Assembly (NCBI RefSeq): GCF_003112575.1
Contig: NZ_BEWC01000005.1
Span: forward strand, 372,001 to 436,000
Origin: Streptomyces ardesiacus
Lineage (GTDB): Bacteria; Actinomycetota; Actinomycetes; Streptomycetales; Streptomycetaceae
Length of the DNA: 64,000 nt
Reading direction: 5' to 3'
In this document: piece by piece, positions 24,655 to 35,235 of the stretch
Layout: every line of letters begins with the position of its first letter
How positions within the stretch are numbered: the stretch's first letter is position 1
Translations under genes and position numbers: made by a program
The notes under the pieces: generated by a model
Told to the model about the DNA's origin: nothing
Database searches by the model: none
What the model saw: only the letters and a program-made list of their open reading frames with translations

Positions 24655-26100
24655 TCAGGCCCAGCTGATCAGCCGCTTCGGCTGCTCCAGGACCGCCGCC
24701 ACGTCGGCGAGGACCTTGGACCCCAGCTCGCCGTCGACCAGGCGGTGGTCGAAGCTCAGGGCGAGGGTGGTCACCTGACGCGGCTTCACCTTGCCCTTGT
24801 GGACCCACGGCTGGAGCTTGATCGCACCGACCGCGAGGATCGCGGACTCGCCCGGGTTGAGGATCGGCGTACCGGTGTCGACGCCGAAGACGCCGACGTT
24901 GGTGATGGTCACCGTGCCACCCTGCATGGCGGCCGGGGAGGTCTTGCCCTCCCGGGCCGTCGAGACCAGCTCCCCCAGGGAACCCGCCAGTTGCGGCAGG
25001 GTCTGGGCGTGGGCGTCCTTGATGTTCGGGACGATCAGACCGCGCGGGGTGGCGGCGGCGATGCCCAGGTTGACGTAGTGCTTGACCACGATCTCCTGGG
25101 CGGCCTCGTCCCAGGAGGCGTTGATGTCCGGGTTGCGCCGGATCGCGACCAGCAGGGCCTTGGCGATCAGGAGCAGCGGGTTCACCCGCAGGCCCGCGTA
25201 CTCCTTGTCCTGCTTCAGCTCCTCGACCAGCTTCATCGTGCGCGTCACGTCGACCGTGACGAACTCGGTGACGTGCGGCGCCGTGAACGCCGAGCCGACC
25301 ATCGCCGCCGCCGTCGCCTTGCGCACACCCTTGACCGGGACACGCGTCTCGCGCCCCGTGTCGTACGACGTCGGCGCCGCCGCCGGGGACGGGGCGGGCG
25401 TGACGGGCGCGGGTGCCGCCTGCGGCTCGGGCGTCGCGGACCGGGCCGTCACCGCGGCGTGGACGTCCTCGCGGGTGATGATGCCGTCCGGGCCGGAGGG
25501 GACCACGGTCGTCAGGTCGACGCCGAGGTCCTTGGCCAGCTTGCGCACCGGGGGCTTGGCCAGGGGGCGGTCCCCGGTGACCGGCGCCGCCGGGGCGGCC
25601 GGAGCGGCCGGTTCCGCGGGTCCGTGGCCGTTCAGCTCGGCCTGGACCGCCGCGGACGCCTCCTGCGCGCCGGCCGGGGCCTGGCCGCCCTTGCGGGGAC
25701 GGCGCCTGGTCGAGGAGGTGGCGACCCCATACCCGACCAGGACCGGCTGGCGGCCCTCGGGCTTGGGCTCCTCCGCCTCGGCGGTGGCCGGCGTGTCCGC
25801 CACGGCCTCCTGCGCCGGCTCGGCGGCCGCCGCCGCACCGTCGCCCACCGCCACCGCGATGATCGACGTGCCCACGTCGACCGTGGTGCCCTCGGGGAAG
25901 TGCAGCTCGCGGACCACGCCGTCGTAGGGGATGGGCAGTTCGACGGCGGCCTTGGCCGTCTCGACCTCGCACACCACCTGGCCGTCGGTGACCGTGTCAC
26001 CGGGCTGGACGTACCACTTGAGGATCTCTGCCTCGGTGAGTCCCTCGCCCACGTCGGGCATCTTGAACTCACGCACGGAGCTGTCCGTCATCGTCGTCAC
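24655..26100 (-). CDS. bkdC1: branched-chain alpha-keto-acid dehydrogenase E2 (dihydrolipoyl acyltransferase), copy 1
   Basis: 481 aa. GTG 26100 is chosen because AGGAGG ends five bases before it; an in-frame ATG at 26091 is the alternative. Domains: lipoyl domain (about 10-85) with the lipoylated Lys in CEVETAKAAVE, an Ala/Pro/Glu-rich linker, peripheral subunit-binding domain (about 190-225, KPPVRKLAKDLGVDL), a second linker, and the catalytic domain (about 260-481) with active-site His in SFDHRLVDG. E2 forms the core of the complex and transfers the acyl group from E1 to CoA. Third gene of the operon; no E3 gene is nearby. Confidence 0.94.
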   Translation of the reverse strand: MTTMTDSSVREFKMPDVGEGLTEAEILKWYVQPGDTVTDGQVVCEVETAKAAVELPIPYDGVVRELHFPEGTTVDVGTSIIAVAVGDGAAAAAEPAQEAVADTPATAEAEEPKPEGRQPVLVGYGVATSSTRRRPRKGGQAPAGAQEASAAVQAELNGHGPAEPAAPAAPAAPVTGDRPLAKPPVRKLAKDLGVDLTTVVPSGPDGIITREDVHAAVTARSATPEPQAAPAPVTPAPSPAAAPTSYDTGRETRVPVKGVRKATAAAMVGSAFTAPHVTEFVTVDVTRTMKLVEELKQDKEYAGLRVNPLLLIAKALLVAIRRNPDINASWDEAAQEIVVKHYVNLGIAAATPRGLIVPNIKDAHAQTLPQLAGSLGELVSTAREGKTSPAAMQGGTVTITNVGVFGVDTGTPILNPGESAILAVGAIKLQPWVHKGKVKPRQVTTLALSFDHRLVDGELGSKVLADVAAVLEQPKRLISWA

Positions 26101-26110
26101 GCTCCCCTCC

Positions 26111-27091
<981 letters not shown>

Positions 27092-27092
27092 G

Positions 27093-28337
27093 TCAGACCC
27101 CCTCTGCGTCGGCGAACGACGCCTGGTACGCGGCGAACTGCGCCCGCTCCTCGTCCACGAGCGCGTGTCCGTCCGCGTACACGTTCTCGAAGATGGCGAA
27201 ACGGTCCGGGTCCGGCATGGCACGGACCACTTCGCGCACTCGTTTGCCCAACGTCTCGCTCTCGGCCTCCAGTTCCGCGAAGAATCCCTCGTCCGTGTGG
27301 TGTGCGGACTCCAGGAAGCGGCGAAGGCGCAGGATCGGGTCCTTGGCCTCCCAGGCGGCCCGCTCGTCGTCGTGCCGGTAGCGGGAGGGGTCGTCCGACG
27401 TGGTGTGGGCGCCCATGCGGTACGTGAACGCCTCGATCAGGGCCGGTCCCTCGCCGCGGCGCGCGCGGTCCAGGGCCCAGCGGGTGACCGCGAGGGAGGC
27501 CAGCACGTCGTTGCCGTCGACGCGGACGCCGGGGAAGCCGAAGCCCTGGGCGCGCTGGTAGAGCGGCACCCGGGTCTGCTTCTCGTTGGACTCGGAGATC
27601 GCCCACTGGTTGTTCTGGCAGAAGAACACCACGGGGGCGTTGTAGACGGCGGCGAAGTTGAACGCCTCGCTCACGTCGCCCTGGCTGGAGGCGCCGTCGC
27701 CGAAGTAGGCGATCACGCCCGAGTCGGCGCCGTCCTTGGCCACGCCCATCGCGTAGCCCGTGGCGTGCAGCGCCTGCGAGCCGATGACGATGGTGTACAG
27801 GTGGAAGTTGTTGCTGTTGGGGTCCCAGCCGCCGTTGTTCACGCCGCGGAACATGCCGAGCAGGTTGGTCGGGTCCACCCCGCGGCACCAGGCGACGCCG
27901 TGCTCGCGGTAGGTCGGGAAGACGTAGTCGTCCTCGCGGGTGGCCCGGCCGGAACCGATCTGGGCGGCCTCCTGGCCCAGCAGGGAGGCCCACAGGCCCA
28001 GCTCGCCCTGGCGCTGCAGGGCGGTGGCCTCGGCGTCGAAGCGCCGGGTGAGCACCATGTCGCGGTACAGGCCGCGCAGCTCCTCGGGGGTGATGTCGGC
28101 GACGTACGAGGCGTACTCGGCGTGAGCGGCGTCCTCGACCCGCTCGCCCTCGGGCGTCAGCAACTGCACCAGTTCCGGCTCGGTGCCCTTCCGGGCGGCG
28201 GTACGGGTGCTGCGAGTGGTGCGCTTGCCGGTGCCGGCCTTGGTGCCGGTGGTCCCGGCCGCCTTGGTGCCGGTGGTGCCGGCCGCCTTGCTTCCGGCGC
28301 TGCGTCGCGGCTTGCGCGCGGCAGTGCTCTCGGTCAC
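27093..28337 (-). CDS. bkdA1: branched-chain alpha-keto-acid dehydrogenase E1 alpha subunit, copy 1
   Basis: 414 aa from GTG 28337 with GGAGGAG upstream. The TPP/magnesium motif starts at GDGASSQGD and ends at QNNQWAIS, the usual GDG...NN spacing. The loop YRMGAHTTSDDPSRYR corresponds to the E1 alpha active-site loop. An unusual N-terminal extension of about 50 residues is basic and carries two AAGTTGTK-like repeats, absent from the second copy. First gene of the bkd1 operon, divergent from a response regulator; a 20-bp palindrome lies 193 bases upstream. Confidence 0.94.
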   Translation of the reverse strand: MTESTAARKPRRSAGSKAAGTTGTKAAGTTGTKAGTGKRTTRSTRTAARKGTEPELVQLLTPEGERVEDAAHAEYASYVADITPEELRGLYRDMVLTRRFDAEATALQRQGELGLWASLLGQEAAQIGSGRATREDDYVFPTYREHGVAWCRGVDPTNLLGMFRGVNNGGWDPNSNNFHLYTIVIGSQALHATGYAMGVAKDGADSGVIAYFGDGASSQGDVSEAFNFAAVYNAPVVFFCQNNQWAISESNEKQTRVPLYQRAQGFGFPGVRVDGNDVLASLAVTRWALDRARRGEGPALIEAFTYRMGAHTTSDDPSRYRHDDERAAWEAKDPILRLRRFLESAHHTDEGFFAELEAESETLGKRVREVVRAMPDPDRFAIFENVYADGHALVDEERAQFAAYQASFADAEGV

Positions 28338-28643
28338 GTGTGCTCCTCCGTCGGTCCGGCCCCCGGGTTCGCCGGAAGCCAGTGCGGCTCACCTGCGGCC
28401 CGGTGGGACGCACAAGGGTGGGTGCGGCCCGGTCGGGAACAGGCGTGACAGGTGCCCCGGCGAGCGCCCTGCGAACAGCACGTTACCCAGTGCTCCACAT
28501 TTCTGTGAAACCCCTCCTGACCTGCGTTTTTACTCGGATATCCAAGTAAATCGACGTAGGGCGGAAGTTTTACTGGTCACAGCCTTGCAGGGGGCCGGAA
28601 CAACGGCACGTTATCCCGGCCACCCCGGGCACGGGAAGAGCCG
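28338..28643. other. divergent intergenic region bkd1 / response regulator
   Basis: 306 bases without a gene. It must hold the promoters of the bkd1 operon (leftward) and the response-regulator gene (rightward). The segment 28500-28575 is notably AT-rich for this chromosome and contains a 20-bp palindrome. No clear -35/-10 pair was assigned. Confidence 0.6.
28530..28549. promoter_or_regulatory. 20-bp palindrome, candidate operator of the bkd1 operon
   Basis: TTACTCGGATATCCAAGTAA is symmetric at 18 of 20 positions (only positions 6 and 15 differ). It lies in the AT-rich centre of the divergent region. Length and AT-rich ends suit an Lrp/AsnC- or TetR-type dimer. An Lrp-type gene adjoins the second bkd operon at 43664; whether it acts here is inference. 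Confidence 0.5.
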
Positions 28644-29318
28644 GTGTGTGACACTGACCGCGTGCGCGAAGACGGAAAAATCCGGGTATTCCTCCTCGAC
28701 GACCACGAGGTGGTGCGGCGCGGGGTGCACGACCTGCTCGCCGGCGAGGCCGACATCGAGGTGGTGGGCGAGGCCGGCACGGCCGCCGAGGCGCAGGCCC
28801 GGGTCACCGCCACCCGTCCGGACGTCGCCGTGCTGGACGTACGGCTGCCGGACGGCAGCGGCGTCGAGGTCTGCCGCGACATCCGCTCCCGGGACGAGTC
28901 CGTGCGCTGCCTGATGCTGACCTCCTTCGCGGACGACGAGGCCCTCTTCGACGCGATCATGGCCGGCGCCTCCGGTTACGTCCTCAAGGACATCCGCGGC
29001 GCCGAGCTGCTCACCGCCGTCCGGGAGGTGGCGGCCGGGAAGTCGCTGCTCGACCCGGCGGCCACCGCGCGGGTGCTGGAGCGGCTGCGCGACGGCGGCG
29101 CGAAGCCCGACGACCGGCTGGCCCGCCTCACCGACCAGGAGCGCCGCATCCTGGAGCTGATCGGCGAGGGCCTGACCAACCGCGCCATCGGCGAGCGGCT
29201 GCACCTGGCGGAGAAGACGATCAAGAACTACGTGTCGAGCCTGCTGGGCAAGCTCGGCATGCAGCGGCGCTCCCAGGCGGCCGCCTTCGTGGCCCGGCTG
29301 GAGGCCGAGAACCGCTGA
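28644..29318 (+). CDS. LuxR/NarL-type response regulator (DevR/DosR-like), orphan
   Basis: 224 aa from GTG 28644 (GGGAAGAG just upstream); GTG 28662 is an alternative. The receiver domain (about 10-125) has the acidic pair in LLDDHE, the phospho-acceptor Asp in VAVLDVRLPDGSG, the Thr/Ser in MLTSF and Lys in YVLKDI. A LuxR-type helix-turn-helix (about 150-215) reads LTDQERRILELIGEGLTNRA and EKTIKNYVSSLLGKL. This arrangement, including the long linker and the KTIKNYVS recognition helix, resembles DevR/DosR. No histidine kinase is adjacent. Divergent from bkdA1; a DosR-like box lies downstream before the next gene. Confidence 0.9.
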   Translation: MCDTDRVREDGKIRVFLLDDHEVVRRGVHDLLAGEADIEVVGEAGTAAEAQARVTATRPDVAVLDVRLPDGSGVEVCRDIRSRDESVRCLMLTSFADDEALFDAIMAGASGYVLKDIRGAELLTAVREVAAGKSLLDPAATARVLERLRDGGAKPDDRLARLTDQERRILELIGEGLTNRAIGERLHLAEKTIKNYVSSLLGKLGMQRRSQAAAFVARLEAENR

Positions 29319-29370
29319 CGGGGCTCCGTTCCGCGCCCGGCCGCCCCGGTTGCCCCGGCCGACCCGACCG

Positions 29371-29415
29371 CCCCGAAGGCCCCGAAGGCCCCGAAGACCC
29401 CGAAGACCCCGACCG
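29371..29415. repeat. five tandem 9-bp repeats
   Basis: CCCCGAAGG, CCCCGAAGG, CCCCGAAGA, CCCCGAAGA and CCCCGACCG occur head to tail between the response regulator and the PNPOx-fold gene. It is intergenic and could vary in copy number between strains. Confidence 0.7.
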
Positions 29416-29426
29416 CGGGCTTACTC

Positions 29427-29440
29427 GGGACTTACGTCCC
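29427..29440. promoter_or_regulatory. DosR/DevR-like box upstream of the PNPOx-fold gene
   Basis: GGGACTTACGTCCC is a near-perfect palindrome that differs at one position from the actinobacterial DosR core GGGACTWWAGTCCC. It ends 58 bases before the ATG at 29499. A DevR-like response regulator is encoded directly upstream. Confidence 0.6.
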
Positions 29441-29498
29441 CTCCTGTCGGGGCGGGCGACTCTGGTGCGGTGCCGCGCGCTCGCGCACAGTGAGTCCC

Positions 29499-29906
29499 AT
29501 GCCCTCCGACGAACAGCTCGCCGTCGGCCTGCTCGGCCGCACCGCCTACGGCCGGGCGGCCACCACCATGCGCGCCCTGCCCATCCTCGCCCTCGCGCGC
29601 CACATCGTGACCGACGGCCGGGTGCTGCTGCGCATGCCCAGGAGCTGGGGGTACCACCAGGTGTGCGCCGGGAGCGTCGTCGCGTACGGAGCGGACAACC
29701 TGACCTCCGCGCGGCCCGGCGAGAGCCTGTGGACCGTGCAGGTCGTGGGCCGGTGCGAGGCCCACGAGCCGAGCGCCGCCGAGCTGGAGCGGTTCGGTCC
29801 CGCGCCGAGCCGGGTGGACGGCGAGCCGTTCGAACCCGCCTACCTGAGCGTCGACCCGCAGTTCGGCACGGTGCACTTCACGGACGGGGCGACGGGGCCC
29901 GCGTAG
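29499..29906 (+). CDS. pyridoxamine 5'-phosphate oxidase-fold (flavin-binding) protein
   Basis: 135 aa; ATG 29499 preferred, GTG 29490 possible, and the Shine-Dalgarno is poor in either case. The split-barrel pattern of the PNPOx-like family is visible: LARHIVTDGRVLLRMP, VCAGSVVAYGADNLTS, LWTVQVVGRCEAHEPS, ending in YLSVDPQFGTVHF. Members of this kind are FMN- or F420-binding oxidoreductases or sensors, and several in actinobacteria belong to hypoxia (DosR) regulons. A DosR-like box lies 58 bases upstream, which fits such control. A terminator follows. Confidence 0.8.
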   Translation: MPSDEQLAVGLLGRTAYGRAATTMRALPILALARHIVTDGRVLLRMPRSWGYHQVCAGSVVAYGADNLTSARPGESLWTVQVVGRCEAHEPSAAELERFGPAPSRVDGEPFEPAYLSVDPQFGTVHFTDGATGPA

Positions 29907-29915
29907 GCGAACGCA

Positions 29916-29955
29916 ACGCGCGCGTGGAGCCCGTTTCCGGGCCGCACGCGCGCGT
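29916..29955. terminator. bidirectional hairpin terminator
   Basis: An 11-bp outer stem (29916-29926 with 29945-29955) encloses an inner GCCCG/CGGGC stem. It separates the PNPOx gene (+) from the kinase gene (-). Confidence 0.75.
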
Positions 29956-29979
29956 GGAAGTGGAAGACGCGGAACGGGC

Positions 29980-31626
<1,647 letters not shown>

Positions 31627-31972
31627 CAGTCCTCGCCGTCGTTTCTGCCCGCGGTACGCGCGGTGTTGTTACGGTCTCCGTCGGCCACGCTACAGCCTTC
31701 GCGGGGGCCTCCGGTCCGGGATGGGCGCCGGGACCGGACATGAGACGGACCGGTCATGAAACCCTGGCTCCGTACTCTCGTGCAAATTCCGTGTACCGGT
31801 GGTACGCCCGCTGTAACGCTTCCGCGACGCTTCTTTCGCGTACGGTCACGGAACGGGCACCGCGCTTGACGTGTCGGTGCCCTGGGGCAGACTTGGCCGG
31901 GAATAGCACTTTCGATCACGAGCGCGCGTGCCGCTGCCACCGGCGCCCGCCGCCTATGGGGGACGCAGAGAC
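31627..31972. other. divergent intergenic region between two Ser/Thr kinase genes
   Basis: 346 bases without a supported gene. For the rightward kinase, TTGACG (31866-31871) is followed after 16-17 bases by CAGACTT (31888-31894), a plausible vegetative promoter. The leftward promoter was not identified. Confidence 0.5.
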
Positions 31973-33616
31973 ATGAGCCAGGACGCCGGACAGGGACGGT
32001 ACGCGGGGCGGGCACTCGCCGGCGGCCGTTACCAGCTGCGCGACTTGCTCGGCGAGGGCGGCATGGCCTCGGTGCACCTGGCGTACGACTCGGTCCTCGA
32101 CCGCCAGGTCGCGATCAAGACGCTGCACACCGAACTCGGTCGCGAACAGGCCTTCCGTGAGCGCTTCCGCCGCGAGGCCCAGGCCGTGGCGAAGCTCACG
32201 CACACCAACATCGTCTCGGTCTTCGACACCGGCGAGGACGACCTGGACGGTCTGACCACTCCGTACATCGTCATGGAGTACGTCGAGGGCCGGCCGCTGG
32301 GCTCGGTGCTCGACGAGGACGTGCGGCAGCAGGGCGCGATGCCCGCCGACAAGGCGCTGAAGATCACCGCCGACGTGCTGGCGGCGCTGGAGATCAGCCA
32401 CGAGATGGGCCTGGTCCACCGCGACATCAAGCCGGGCAACGTGATGATGACCAAGCGCGGCGTGGTCAAGGTCATGGACTTCGGCATCGCCCGCGCCATG
32501 CAGTCCGGCGTGACCTCGATGACGCAGACCGGCATGGTCGTCGGCACCCCCCAGTACCTCTCGCCGGAGCAGGCCCTCGGCCGCGGCGTCGACGCCCGCT
32601 CCGACCTGTACTCGGTCGGCATCATGCTGTTCCAGCTGGTCACCGGGCGCCTGCCGTTCGACGCCGACTCGCCGCTGGCGATCGCGTACGCGCACGTGCA
32701 GGAGGAGCCGGTCGCCCCCTCCAGCGTCAACCGCGCCCTGCCCCCGGCGGTGGACGCCCTGGTGGCCCGCGCGCTGAAGAAGAACCCCAACGAACGCTTC
32801 CCCAGCGCCGAGGCGATGCGCGACGAGTGCCTGCGCGTGGCGGCGTCCTTCCAGGCGGCGCCGCCGAGCATCGTGCCCGGCGCCCAGACGTCGAGCGGCG
32901 CGGGTGTCGGCTCCGCGGTCTTCCCGCCGGTCGACCAGAGCACCCCGGCACCCACGGGCCCGGTGCAGACGCCGTACCAGCCGACCCCGGCCCCCGGCCC
33001 GAACCCGTACGGCACCCCGGCCCCGGCGCACGCGTCCGCGTACGGCTATCCGCCGCAGGCCGGGTACCAGACGCCGGCCCCGCCGTACGGACAGCAGCCG
33101 GCCACGCCGCCGCCGTACAACCTGACGCCGTCCGCCGCGGGCTCGGCCGGCGGGGGCAGGAACAACAAGCCGGTGATCATCGGCTCGGTCGTGGTCGCCC
33201 TCGTGGCCGTCGGCGGACTGATCGCCGCGCTGCTGATGAACGGCGGCGGGGACGACGACCCGGAGGCCGGCGGAGGCGGTTCCGCGAGCGTGTCCGCGTC
33301 GCCGTCGAAGGCCGAGGGCTACCGCGGGCCGGACAAGACGAAGACGATCGAGACGGACAAGTGCACCGAGCCGCAGGAGTCGTACAACGACCCGGACAAG
33401 ATCGAGGTGCCGGACTTCACCTTCAAGTACATCGGGTCGGTCAAGGCGTGCTTCAACGCCGCGGGCTGGCGGATGAAGGTCGTCGAGGTCGACGAGAACA
33501 CGTACGGCGAGGGATCGGTCCGGGACCAGTTCCCCGTCGCGGGCACGGACGTCGACCCGGAGAACATGCCGATGATCCAGCTCAAGGTCTCCACGGGCAA
33601 CCCGGCCACCGACTGA
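31973..33616 (+). CDS. membrane Ser/Thr protein kinase with single PASTA-like domain
   Basis: 547 aa from ATG 31973; the frame is open to 31928 but GGGGGAC precedes this ATG. Kinase domain about 19-280 with LGEGGMASVH, VAIKTL, HRDIKPGNV and VMDFGIA, all catalytic residues present. A long Pro/Tyr/Gly-rich linker (about 300-395) and a transmembrane helix (VIIGSVVVALVAVGGLIAAL, about 401-420) follow. The extracellular end (about 475-547) starts VPDFTFKYIGSVKACFNAAG and resembles one PASTA domain, with two Cys (CTEP and ACFN) that could form a disulfide. It probably senses the cell wall. Converges on bpa across a terminator. Confidence 0.92.
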   Translation: MSQDAGQGRYAGRALAGGRYQLRDLLGEGGMASVHLAYDSVLDRQVAIKTLHTELGREQAFRERFRREAQAVAKLTHTNIVSVFDTGEDDLDGLTTPYIVMEYVEGRPLGSVLDEDVRQQGAMPADKALKITADVLAALEISHEMGLVHRDIKPGNVMMTKRGVVKVMDFGIARAMQSGVTSMTQTGMVVGTPQYLSPEQALGRGVDARSDLYSVGIMLFQLVTGRLPFDADSPLAIAYAHVQEEPVAPSSVNRALPPAVDALVARALKKNPNERFPSAEAMRDECLRVAASFQAAPPSIVPGAQTSSGAGVGSAVFPPVDQSTPAPTGPVQTPYQPTPAPGPNPYGTPAPAHASAYGYPPQAGYQTPAPPYGQQPATPPPYNLTPSAAGSAGGGRNNKPVIIGSVVVALVAVGGLIAALLMNGGGDDDPEAGGGGSASVSASPSKAEGYRGPDKTKTIETDKCTEPQESYNDPDKIEVPDFTFKYIGSVKACFNAAGWRMKVVEVDENTYGEGSVRDQFPVAGTDVDPENMPMIQLKVSTGNPATD

Positions 33617-33643
33617 TCCCGTGACCGCGTGACGGACGGCCGA

Positions 33644-33673
33644 AGGGCCCGGCAGCAGGTGCTGCCGGGCCCT
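33644..33673. terminator. bidirectional hairpin terminator
   Basis: A 13-bp stem (33644-33656 with 33661-33673) with a four-base loop lies between the kinase gene (+) and bpa (-). Confidence 0.85.
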
Positions 33674-33720
33674 CCGCGTTGTCGGCCGATGCCGTTCGTA
33701 CGGGTGGTGGGACGCCGTTC

Positions 33721-34260
33721 CTACAGGTAGGGGCCGCCGGTACGGCCACCGGGGTGCGAGGGCTCCTCGCCCTCGGGGGCGACACCGGGCGGCAGCGCCC
33801 GGCGCATCTGCTCCAACTGGGCGCGCGCGGCCATCTGCTGGGCGAACAGCGTGGTCTGAATGCCGTGGAAGAGACCCTCGAGCCAGCCGACGAGCTGGGC
33901 CTGGGCGATCCGCAGCTCGGCGTCGGTGGGGGTGCCGTCGTCCGTGAAGGGCAGGGAGAGCCGCTCCAGCTCCTCCACCAGCTCCGGAGCCAGTCCGTCC
34001 TCCAGCTCCTTCACCGAGCTGGCGTGGATCTCCTTGAGCCGGACCCGGCTGGCCTCGTCCAGGGGCGCGACGCGCACCTCCTCGAGCAACTGCTTGATCA
34101 TGCTGCCGATCCGCATGACCTTGGCAGGCTGCTCCACCTGCTCGGTCACCGGGATCTCACGGGATTCGTCGTCCCCGCCGCCGCTGAGCGCCATTCCGTC
34201 CTGGCCGACGACCAGGATCTGGGGGTTCTCCGGCGACCTGTCGTTCCTCGGCATTTCCAT
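33721..34260 (-). CDS. bpa: bacterial proteasome activator
   Basis: 179 aa from ATG 34260. Bpa (PafE) forms an ATP-independent ring that opens the 20S proteasome. The central helical bundle (about 45-150) reads VMRIGSMIKQLLEEVRVAPL, then ELVEELERLSLPF and QLVGWLEGLFHGIQTTLFAQ, as in the family. The C-terminus ends GGPYL, fitting the short Gly-x-Tyr-Leu motif that docks into the proteasome alpha ring. N-terminal 40 residues are polar and disordered. Codes alone between convergent and divergent genes; proteasome genes are not in the window. Confidence 0.9.
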   Translation of the reverse strand: MEMPRNDRSPENPQILVVGQDGMALSGGGDDESREIPVTEQVEQPAKVMRIGSMIKQLLEEVRVAPLDEASRVRLKEIHASSVKELEDGLAPELVEELERLSLPFTDDGTPTDAELRIAQAQLVGWLEGLFHGIQTTLFAQQMAARAQLEQMRRALPPGVAPEGEEPSHPGGRTGGPYL

Positions 34261-34419
34261 GCCGCCATTGTCCCTCACCCGTTCCCCGGGAACGGGTGCT
34301 GCCCCGGGGAAACCCGCCCCCACGCGTTCGGAGGCGCCCGGAATGCCGGTATCGCCGACCGGTGTGAGGCTTGTTCCGTCGATGTCCACGACGGGTATCA
34401 GCGGGAGGGGGTCACCGAC

Positions 34420-35190
34420 GTGACTCCATGGCTGCGCACACTGCGGGCGACGGGGCTGGCGGGAGCCCTGGGCGTCGGCGCGATGGTGTCGCCCTGCGGG
34501 GCGGGACCGGCCCAGGCCGCCGGCGCGGGCATCGCCGCGGTGACGGCGGGGCCGGTCACGGCGGCCCCGGCGCAGCCGTCCCCGGCACCCTCCGGTCCGG
34601 GGCACGATGCGGGGCCGGGCCCGGCCACCGACCCGGACGGCTCCGCCCGCCACGACGGGCGGGGCGGTCACGAACGCCCCGGGCGCCCCGCCGGTCCCGG
34701 CCGGCCCGAGCACCCGGACCCCCCGGCCGCCTCCCGGCCCTCCGCGGATCCGGGCGCCACGGACGGTTCCGGCGAGTCTTCTCCCCCGTCCCCCACCCCG
34801 TCGGCGTCCCGTGCCGTTCCCGACCCGGAGCCCTCCCGGGCCGGGGGGCGGCCGGGTGAGGGACGGCAGCGGCCCGGCCGCGCCGAGGAGCACGAGCGGG
34901 AACACCGGGACACGCACGGGGACACCGACCGTGGCCAGGACGACGACGGCGACGACAGCGACGACGGCGTCGCCGACGACCCGGCCGCCGCCACCGCGGC
35001 CCCGGCCGGACGGACCGAGGCCGCGCCGGTCCCCTCGGCCTCCCCGTCCCGTTCCGCGGCGGCGACCGGCGTGCGGACGCAGCAGGCCGCCGAGCCCGGA
35101 CTGCGGGTCCTCCCCCTGGGCACCGGGCTGGTCCTCATCGGCCTCGGCCTGGCCCTGGGTCTGGTGGGGCTGCGTCTGCGCCGGGGGTAG
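34420..35190 (+). CDS. secreted/membrane-anchored Pro-rich low-complexity protein
   Basis: 256 aa from GTG 34420 with GGGAGGGGG upstream. The signal peptide covers about residues 1-34 (LAGALGVGAMVSPCGAGPAQA). Most of the remainder is Pro/Ala/Ser/Asp/Glu-rich and without recognisable domain, with an acidic block DDDGDDSDDG. The C-terminus is a transmembrane helix (GTGLVLIGLGLALGLVGL) followed by RLRRG. The layout is that of a surface-anchored protein, but LPLGTG is not a canonical LPXTG or LAXTG sortase signal. Function unknown. Confidence 0.7.
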   Translation: MTPWLRTLRATGLAGALGVGAMVSPCGAGPAQAAGAGIAAVTAGPVTAAPAQPSPAPSGPGHDAGPGPATDPDGSARHDGRGGHERPGRPAGPGRPEHPDPPAASRPSADPGATDGSGESSPPSPTPSASRAVPDPEPSRAGGRPGEGRQRPGRAEEHEREHRDTHGDTDRGQDDDGDDSDDGVADDPAAATAAPAGRTEAAPVPSASPSRSAAATGVRTQQAAEPGLRVLPLGTGLVLIGLGLALGLVGLRLRRG

Positions 35191-35235
35191 GCCCGGGGCG
35201 CGGGCCCTGCCCCCGGCGGGCCCTCGCCGGACCGG

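Noticed and set aside
34420..35190. LPXTG sortase substrate
   Set aside because: The C-terminal LPLGTG lies at the start of the membrane helix and does not match LPXTG or the Streptomyces LAXTG pattern.
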